A stretch of DNA of 64,000 bases from JAMXLO01 sp963812475 (GTDB taxonomy: Bacteria; Pseudomonadota; Alphaproteobacteria; Acetobacterales; Acetobacteraceae). Shown here one piece after another: positions 58,462 through 64,000 of the stretch. The notes beneath the pieces were generated by a model. That model ran no database searches. It had not been told where the DNA came from and saw only the letters and a list, made by a program, of their open reading frames with translations. The stretch is taken from positions 178,969-242,968 of the forward strand of contig CAWEVI010000036.1 in the NCBI GenBank assembly GCA_963812475.1, in the 5' to 3' direction. The position numbers were made by a program, and so were the translations under genes. Each line of letters starts with the position of its first letter. Within the stretch, counting starts at the first letter, position 1.

Positions 58462-59682
58462 ATGGACTCGCTGATCACGGCCGCGGCCCGGGCGCTTGCG
58501 GCTGGCGATCCGCTTGCGGCGCTGAACCGGGTCGCGCTGCGCGACGATCCACCGGCGCTCGCGTTGCGCGGCATCGCGATGGCGCAACTCGGCGATCTTA
58601 CCCGCGCGAAGGAATTGCTGCGTTGCGCCGCGCGTGCCTTCGGCCCGCAGGAGGCGACGGCGCGCGCACGGTGTGTCGTCGCCGAAGCCGAGATCGCGCT
58701 TGTCTCACGTGATCTGGGCGGACCCATGCAGATGCTCGGCGCGGCGCGGGTGGCGCTCGCAGCGCGCGGCGATCGGGCGAATGCCGCGCATGCCGGCTAT
58801 CTCGACGCTCGGCGGCTGCTCCTGATCGGGCGGCTCGACGAGGCCGAACGGACACTCGACGAACTTGATGTCGACGTGCTGCCGCAGGCGTCGCGAACCG
58901 GGTATTGGCTGGTCGCTGCAGGCATCGCGATGCGGCGTATCCGGGCGGGGTCGGCGCACGCTGCGCTTGATCGGGCCTGGCACGCCGCGCGCGAGGCGGG
59001 AATACCTGCGCTCGCGGCGGAGGTTGACCGGGTGTCGGGCGCGCTCGGCGCACCTGCCGCACGCCTGATCACGCGCGATCGGAATCGGTTGCTCGGGCTT
59101 GCCGAAGTCGAGGCGCTGATCGCCTCCGACGTGCTGGTGGTCGATGCCTGCCGCAATGTCGTGCGCGCGGGGACGACGGTAGTTCCGCTTGCCGGTCGTC
59201 CGGTGTTGTTCGCGCTCGCCCGTGCGCTGGCCGAGGCCTCGCCCGGAGACGTATCGCGCGAAACGCTGATCGCGCGCGCGTTCCGGGCGCGCGATGCCGA
59301 TGAATCGCATCGTGCGCGGCTGCGCGTCGAGATCGGGCGGCTGCGCACGACACTTGGGTCGTTGGCCAGATTGAACGCGACGAAGCGGGGATTCTTGCTG
59401 AGGCCGCACCGGGCGCGAACCGTCGCCGTGCTCGCGCCGCCCGTGGAGGGAGACCATGCCGAGGTGCTGGCCCTGCTTGCGGATGGCGAGGCGTGGTCGA
59501 GTTCGGCGCTCGCGCTGGCGCTCGACGTGAGCCCTCGCACCGTCCAGCGCGCGCTCGAAGTGCTGGCGGAGGACGATAGGGTCAAATCATTCGGTCGCGG
59601 TCGGGCTTGCCGCTGGATGGTGCCGAACGTGCCGGGATTCCCGACAAGCTTGTTACTCCCGGCTCCGCCGACGAGCGGATAG
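58462..59682 (+). CDS. TPR-repeat/winged-helix regulator
   Basis: A 406-aa protein. The N-terminal half is Ala-rich helical repeats of TPR type (ALRGIAMAQLGDLTRAKELLR and similar). The middle resembles an OmpR-type DNA-binding segment (LRVEIGRLRTTLGSLARL), and the C-terminus has a helix-turn-helix, LALALDVSPRTVQRALEVL, then GRGRACRWMV. Probably a transcription regulator. It is divergent from the small-membrane-protein/DUF899 pair with 107 bases between starts, so that pair is its most likely target. The beta-propeller gene follows 9 bases downstream. Confidence 0.78.
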   Translation: MDSLITAAARALAAGDPLAALNRVALRDDPPALALRGIAMAQLGDLTRAKELLRCAARAFGPQEATARARCVVAEAEIALVSRDLGGPMQMLGAARVALAARGDRANAAHAGYLDARRLLLIGRLDEAERTLDELDVDVLPQASRTGYWLVAAGIAMRRIRAGSAHAALDRAWHAAREAGIPALAAEVDRVSGALGAPAARLITRDRNRLLGLAEVEALIASDVLVVDACRNVVRAGTTVVPLAGRPVLFALARALAEASPGDVSRETLIARAFRARDADESHRARLRVEIGRLRTTLGSLARLNATKRGFLLRPHRARTVAVLAPPVEGDHAEVLALLADGEAWSSSALALALDVSPRTVQRALEVLAEDDRVKSFGRGRACRWMVPNVPGFPTSLLLPAPPTSG

Positions 59683-59691
59683 GGTGGCAGC

Positions 59692-60342
59692 ATGAAGCAC
59701 ACACGCGCCGAAATCCTTCGCGAATATGGCCCCTTTCCGCACGTCGAAGGCGTGCATGGGGTCAGCTTCGATGGGCAACGGGTCTGGTTCGCCTCGGGCG
59801 ACAGCCTGAACGCCCTCGATCCGGACAGCGGAGAGATTGTCAATGCGCTCGAGGTCGCTGCTGATGCGGGAACGGCATTCGACGGAACGCATCTGTTCCA
59901 GATCGCCGAGGCCGTGATCCGGAAGATCGATCCCAGGACGGGCGAGGTGCTCGGCACGATCCCGGCGCCCGGCCATGGCGGGGATTCGGGGCTCGCCTGG
60001 GCTGAAGGGACGCTCTGGGTCGGCCAGCACCGTGATCGGACGATCCATCAGATCGATCCGGAAACCGGGACTGTGCTCCGGACCATCGAGTCCGATCGCT
60101 TCGTCACGGGTGTCACGTGGGTTGACGGCGAGCTCTGGCACGGCACCTGGCAGGACGAGGCGAGCGATGTCCGGCGCGTTGATCCCGAGACAGGGGAGGT
60201 CCTCGAATGCCTTGAAATGCCGGCCGGAATCGGTGTCTCGGGCCTTGAATCGGATGGGGGCGACCGATTTTTCTGTGGTGGCGGAAACAGCGGAACGGTG
60301 AGAGCCATCCGCCGACCAAGACGCGTCGACGCGGTGTCCTGA
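59692..60342 (+). CDS. YncE/Vgb-like beta-propeller protein
   Basis: A 216-aa protein built of short propeller repeats: LNALDPDSGEIVNAL, VIRKIDPRTGEVLGTI, TIHQIDPETGTVLRTI and VRRVDPETGEVLECL. No signal peptide is seen, so it is probably cytoplasmic. About five blades are present, short for a closed propeller. A GGGTGG ribosome-binding site precedes the ATG at 59692. Probably co-transcribed with the upstream regulator. Role unknown. Confidence 0.78.
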   Translation: MKHTRAEILREYGPFPHVEGVHGVSFDGQRVWFASGDSLNALDPDSGEIVNALEVAADAGTAFDGTHLFQIAEAVIRKIDPRTGEVLGTIPAPGHGGDSGLAWAEGTLWVGQHRDRTIHQIDPETGTVLRTIESDRFVTGVTWVDGELWHGTWQDEASDVRRVDPETGEVLECLEMPAGIGVSGLESDGGDRFFCGGGNSGTVRAIRRPRRVDAVS

Positions 60343-60589
60343 ATGACCGATGGCGAACGTTTTGAGGTCGTATATTGGGCTGCGGGGATCGGGCGCGCCG
60401 TATCGTAGTATCCGACGGCCGGACCATGACGAGGATCCGGAGAATTTCAGATCGCCGAGCTCTTGCCGAAAAGGAATTTAACCACAGGGCGCTTGGTTCG
60501 CCGGCTTCCGGACTGGCGCTTGATCGGATAGAATTACCATCAAATCGGGTGAAATCGCGGACAGGCAACGTCCGCCAATGGAGGGTGCG

Positions 60590-61417
60590 ATGGATGGTAT
60601 GACGCGCGCGGATCTGCAAGGCGTCGTGGCGCCGCTGAACTTCATGGCGCCGATGGCGGAGAAGCCGTTTTCCTACAATTACGATCCGCCGCCGGGCATG
60701 CCCGTCCGCAACGGGCAGATGATCGAACACAAGGTCACCGTCCGCGATGCGCGCCCGGTCAACGACGCGCTGTCGCTCGACCGCGAGGGCTTCGTCCTGC
60801 TGCGCCACCCGACCGCAGCGAGCGATCTCTACGACGAGACGATCATCACCTCGGTCTATTACTCCGAGTGCGAGCGGCTGATGCGGGAGGCGACCGGGGC
60901 CAGGCGGGTCGTCGCGTTCGACCATATCGTGCGTAATTCCGCCAAGGCCGCCGTCAAGGGCAGCGGCGTCAAGATGCCCGCCGGGCGGGTCCACAACGAC
61001 TACACCGCCTGGTCGGCGCCGCAGCGCGTTCGCGACCTGATGGGCGACGAGGCCGAGGAACTGCTGAAACACCGATTTGCCATCAACAATGTCTGGCGGC
61101 CGATCGCCGGCCCGCTGCTGCGCTCACCCTTGGCGCTGTGCGACGCCGAGACGCTGGAGAGCGAGAACCTTGTAGGGTCCGAGCTGCGGTATCCGGATCG
61201 CATCGGCGAGACCTACGCGATCACCTACAATCCGAACCAGCGGTGGTACTATTTTCCCAGGATGCAGCCGGATGAGGCGGTGCTGATCCGCTGCTTCGAC
61301 TCGGCGCGCGAGGGGGCGGCGCGGTTTTCGGCGCACGGGGCATTCGACGATCCGCAGACGCCTAGTGACGCGCCGCCGCGCGAGAGCATCGAGGTTCGGA
61401 CGCTGGTGTTTTATTAG
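60590..61417 (+). CDS. CmcJ/NvfI-like oxidoreductase or hydroxylase family protein
   Basis: A 275-aa protein of the CmcJ/AsaB-type family, best known from cephamycin clusters and fungal secondary metabolism. MPAGRVHNDYTAWSAPQR has a His/Asp pair as in metal-dependent oxygenases. INNVWRPIAGPLLRSPLALCD and YAITYNPNQRWYYFPRMQPDEAVLIRCFDS are the family blocks. Family members are suspected 2-oxoglutarate/Fe(II)-like enzymes. I chose the ATG at 60590, which has GGAGG upstream; the ATG at 60578 overlaps that site. It stands alone with 247 bases before it. Confidence 0.82.
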   Translation: MDGMTRADLQGVVAPLNFMAPMAEKPFSYNYDPPPGMPVRNGQMIEHKVTVRDARPVNDALSLDREGFVLLRHPTAASDLYDETIITSVYYSECERLMREATGARRVVAFDHIVRNSAKAAVKGSGVKMPAGRVHNDYTAWSAPQRVRDLMGDEAEELLKHRFAINNVWRPIAGPLLRSPLALCDAETLESENLVGSELRYPDRIGETYAITYNPNQRWYYFPRMQPDEAVLIRCFDSAREGAARFSAHGAFDDPQTPSDAPPRESIEVRTLVFY

Positions 61418-61754
61418 GAGCCTGGCACGGAGGTTCGACAGATTGCGGGGCGATGCGGTTTGCGTGTTGGGCCTCAGTCGGGATGGGGCCAACCGTGATC
61501 CGACAGAGTATTGCAAACGCAGCAAATGGTGAGCCTTTGAACTGAGCTTCGACCAATATTCGTAATTGCCGGGCGGCTCATGACAGTTGGGGGACGGCCC
61601 GTTTCGGGTTCCAGTCCCACCACCCCGCCGGCGCAGCTTCATGCCAGCTTCCTGGACGGACCCACAGCGGCAGTCCACCATCGGCCGCAGACAATCGTCC
61701 AGGGGGGAACACGGTGGCCAGCAGCTCGCGTGCGCGGCTGACAGTGCTTGCGTC
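61418..61754. other. Intergenic region before the TRAP transporter
   Basis: There is no gene in these 337 bases. The TRAP reading frame is open back to 61587, but that part codes for an Arg/Pro/Ser-rich peptide without family resemblance. The segment GGGTTCCAGTCCCACCACC near 61609 looks like a tRNA T-arm fragment but has no cloverleaf around it. No clear promoter was found. Confidence 0.5.
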
Positions 61755-63599
61755 ATGATCGCCATCATGCGTCCGGCTCTTGTCAACCGGATTGCGCTCG
61801 TGGTCGAGGCGTTGGTTGTCGTCACCATTATCGCCAACATCGCAGTGACTTTCAGCAACGCCGTCGTGCGATATCTGACCAATCAGGATTTTCCCTGGGC
61901 GTCAGACGTCTGGACCATCCTGATCTCCATCATCACCTTCCTCGGCGCGCCGGCGTATTTCCGCCGCGGCAGCGGCATGGCCTATACCGCGCTGATCGAT
62001 CAGTCGCATGGCGCGCGGCGGCAGACACTGCAGGCCTGTGGGCTGGCGATCTTCCTGGGCGTCTGCGGCGTGGCGCTGGCTGCCTATCCAGCTTTTTTCT
62101 CTGGACAGCTCACGCAGACCTTGCAGGTCATCGGGCTGAGTTCCGGCTTCGTCGCGATCTGGCTCGGCCTGGGGCTGCTGCTGTTCTGTCTGTTCGCGCT
62201 CGAGAAACTCATCGCGCTGGAGCGGCGCGCGATCAGCATCGGCGTCACCGTCGCCGTGGCCATGGCGCTTGCAACGTTCGCGCTGCGCCGCGCCTATGAT
62301 CTCGACGTCATCGACATTGATCCGTTCCTGCTGATCGTGCCGGCGCTGATCATCGCGTTCATTACCGGCGTACCGATTGCCGGCGTGCTGGCGCTGGCGG
62401 GGCTGTTGTATTTCGTGATCACCGCCGAGGCGCCGATCACCACGATCCCGTCGGCGATGCAGTACGGCGTGACCAGCTTCATCCTGCTTGCTGTGCCATT
62501 CTTCATGGTGGCCGGAACGCTCATCGAAGCCAGTGGGATGGCGCGCCGCATGATCGACATGGTGCAGGAGTGGGTCGGCCATTGGACCGGTGGTCTGCTG
62601 GTCGCCGAAGTGCTCGCGATGTATGTGTTCTCCGGCCTCAGCGGATCGAAGGCAGCCGATATAGCGACCGTCGGCGGCGTGATGAAGACGCCACTGCGAC
62701 ATTACGGCTATCCGCCGACGGAGTCGGTCGCGGTGCTGGCGGCGAGCGCCGCGATGGGCGAGACGATACCGCCGTCGCTCATGCTCCTGGTGCTTGGCTC
62801 GATCACCAGCCTGTCGGTGGGATCGCTGTTTCTCGCCGGGTTGCTGCCGGCGGCGATTTTGGCGGTGGTGCTGATCAGCGCGGTGATCGTGCGCAGCCAT
62901 ATCAACGGATACTTCAAAGGCCCGCCCTTCCGCCTGGGCCGCGCACTGCGCAGCACGCCGCCTGCAATCCCCGCTTTCCTGGTGCCGGTCATCGTCGTGG
63001 GCGGCATCATTGGCGGCATCGCCTCGCCCACTGAATCGGCGACCTTTGCCGTGGTGTACGGCTTCGCTGCCGCTCTGGTGGTGTATCGCAGCATCGGATG
63101 GCGCAGCGGCTGGGTTGCGCTGCGCGACGCTACTCTGACTGCCGGCATGGTGCTTTTCATGGTCGCTGCCTCCAACCTGGTGTCGCAGGCCATCGTGATC
63201 GACGGGATGGGGCGCACGCTGGCGAGGACCTTCGCGACACTGCACAGTCCCACCGAGTTCCTGCTCGTCACGGTGGTGGTAATGATCGTGGTGGGCTTTA
63301 TTCTGGAAGGGATACCGGCGATCCTGATCGCTGCCCCGATCCTGCTGCCGATCGCCACGCGCGTTGGGGTCGATCCGCTGCAATATGGTATCGTGCTGAC
63401 CATGGCGGTTGGCATCGGCGTTTTCCTTCCGCCCATCGGCATCGGCTATTACATTGCCTGTGCCATCGGTGAGGCGCCGGTGAATGCGACGATGCGGCCG
63501 AGCCTGATCTATAGCGGGTTCCTGATCCTGGGACTGGTGATAGTCGTGCTGTTTCCGCGAATCACCACCTTGGTTCCAGAGTTTTTCAGCATGCATTAG
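61755..63599 (+). CDS. TRAP transporter, fused small and large permease (DctQ-DctM)
   Basis: A 614-aa inner-membrane protein. Residues about 1-165 are the four-helix DctQ part (ending near ALEKLIALERR); the rest is the DctM part with about 12 helices, including IAFITGVPIAGVLAL, FSGLSGSKAADIATVGG, AASAAMGETIPPSLMLLVLG and GGIIGGIASPTESATFAVVYG. It drives sodium- or proton-coupled uptake of an organic acid together with a periplasmic DctP protein. The ATG at 61755 opens directly into the first helix. The DctP gene follows 22 bases downstream. Confidence 0.93.
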   Translation: MIAIMRPALVNRIALVVEALVVVTIIANIAVTFSNAVVRYLTNQDFPWASDVWTILISIITFLGAPAYFRRGSGMAYTALIDQSHGARRQTLQACGLAIFLGVCGVALAAYPAFFSGQLTQTLQVIGLSSGFVAIWLGLGLLLFCLFALEKLIALERRAISIGVTVAVAMALATFALRRAYDLDVIDIDPFLLIVPALIIAFITGVPIAGVLALAGLLYFVITAEAPITTIPSAMQYGVTSFILLAVPFFMVAGTLIEASGMARRMIDMVQEWVGHWTGGLLVAEVLAMYVFSGLSGSKAADIATVGGVMKTPLRHYGYPPTESVAVLAASAAMGETIPPSLMLLVLGSITSLSVGSLFLAGLLPAAILAVVLISAVIVRSHINGYFKGPPFRLGRALRSTPPAIPAFLVPVIVVGGIIGGIASPTESATFAVVYGFAAALVVYRSIGWRSGWVALRDATLTAGMVLFMVAASNLVSQAIVIDGMGRTLARTFATLHSPTEFLLVTVVVMIVVGFILEGIPAILIAAPILLPIATRVGVDPLQYGIVLTMAVGIGVFLPPIGIGYYIACAIGEAPVNATMRPSLIYSGFLILGLVIVVLFPRITTLVPEFFSMH

Positions 63600-63621
63600 A
63601 TACAAACACAGGGAAACGTCG

Positions 63622-64000
63622 ATGCACACATACAGGCTTGCGACACGGCGAAACGTGCTCGCATCCGCGGCTGCCGCTGCTGCGACGGGCCTTGCCGCGC
63701 CGGCGATCGGACAGCGCGTGCGCGCGTTGCGTTATGGCAGGATGCCGCCGGCAGACAGCATCTACCACCGCGCCTGCGTCATGTTCGGCGATGAATTGGC
63801 CAAGCTCTCTTCCGGCAAGTTGAAGGTGGAGGTCTATCCCGACTCTCAGCCGGTGTCATCTCCCGAGAGATGATGTCTTCGGTGCAGACCGGATCGCTGC
63901 AAATGACCATGGCGGTGTCGGCCTGGTTCTCCGAATTCATGAAACTTGCTCGATGCGTTCACGCTGCCGTATATCGTTCCTTCCGCCGATCAGTTGAAGA
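63622..64000 (+). pseudogene. TRAP substrate-binding protein DctP, frameshifted and partial
   Basis: The start (MHTYRLATRRNVLASAAAAA, a Tat-like leader) and KLSSGKLKVEVYPDSQ match DctP proteins, but the frame stops at 63873. The expected continuation, REMMSSVQTGSLQMTMAVSA, is encoded in another frame after a probable one-base loss near 63850. A second break, an extra base near 63947, shifts to LDAFTLPYIVPSADQL, which then runs off the window edge. The two changes cancel in frame but leave an internal stop. True decay and assembly error are both possible, as the TRAP permease gene is intact. Confidence 0.8.

Noticed and set aside
61600..61630. tRNA T-arm-like segment GGGTTCCAGTCCC
   Set aside because: The loop does not fit TTCRANY, and no acceptor or anticodon arm can be built around it.
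61902..63629. 575-codon open frame on the minus strand
   Set aside because: It is antisense to the TRAP permease. The His/Asp/Gln-rich composition is the mirror of hydrophobic codons.

Overview
The window looks like a GC-rich alphaproteobacterial chromosome segment. A Rhodospirillales/Acetobacteraceae-like host is my inference, based on the class I lysyl-tRNA synthetase, the lipid A genes (lpxK, kdtA), the Hint-domain secreted protein, the many CaiB-, TRAP- and CUT1-type catabolic genes, and short GC-rich intergenic palindromes typical of this group. It reads as accessory metabolic chromosome. I see no phage, integrase, transposase, CRISPR array or replication origin.

Layout. 1-4.7 kb: the start of a helicase-like gene leaving the left edge, two tiny Gly-rich lipoproteins, and class I LysRS overlapping an MprF-like membrane protein with a short C-terminal domain. 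4.9-10.7 kb: RmuC, a GST, an MFS carrier, a DsbA/HCCA-isomerase-like protein, a four-helix membrane protein preceded by a 25-aa hydrophobic peptide, and Mn-catalase. 11-17.8 kb: a same-strand catabolic cluster (alcohol dehydrogenase, lactonase, LLM flavin enzyme, CoA transferase, type I Baeyer-Villiger monooxygenase behind a perfect inverted repeat, and a stand-alone beta-sandwich protein). 18.5-23.2 kb: an animal-type heme peroxidase with an RTX-like tail, a GFA-family protein and a large Hint-domain protein. 23.6-32.1 kb: tRNA-Tyr, a PLP enzyme, the lipid A genes lpxK, kdtA and a DUF374 acyltransferase, a glutamine-synthetase-like enzyme, a leuCD-type hydro-lyase, xthA and tRNA-Gly.

32.1-36.3 kb: an assimilatory nitrite (or sulfite) reduction operon made of a frameshifted FNT channel, a NirA-type siroheme reductase and an FAD/Fe-S reductase. 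36.8-40.7 kb: an ArsR-SRPBCC-DUF899-DUF1428 operon with a 28-bp near-palindrome at the regulator start, then MFS and VWA genes. 40.8-50.2 kb: a minus-strand operon (TPP enzyme, CUT1 ABC transporter, enolase-superfamily dehydratase, 2-hydroxyacid dehydrogenase) directly behind an intact TacA-like antitoxin and a broken TacT-like toxin. 50.2-54.8 kb: small oxidoreductases, an iron alcohol dehydrogenase and dienelactone hydrolase. 55-58.4 kb: katG and a second DUF899 gene with a small membrane partner. 58.5-64 kb: a TPR/winged-helix regulator, a beta-propeller protein, a CmcJ-like enzyme, and a TRAP transporter whose binding-protein gene is disrupted by two indels and leaves the right edge.

Most coherent biology: (i) a proposed alcohol-ketone-lactone-hydroxyacid-CoA route at 11-17 kb; (ii) nitrite uptake and reduction at 32-36 kb; (iii) uptake and breakdown of an unidentified sugar acid at 41-49 kb, whose first gene now sits downstream of an eroded toxin-antitoxin locus; (iv) several peroxide and redox functions (Mn-catalase, KatG, secreted peroxidase, two DUF899 proteins). 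The frameshifts at about 36008, 63850 and 63947 may be real or assembly errors and need read-level checking.
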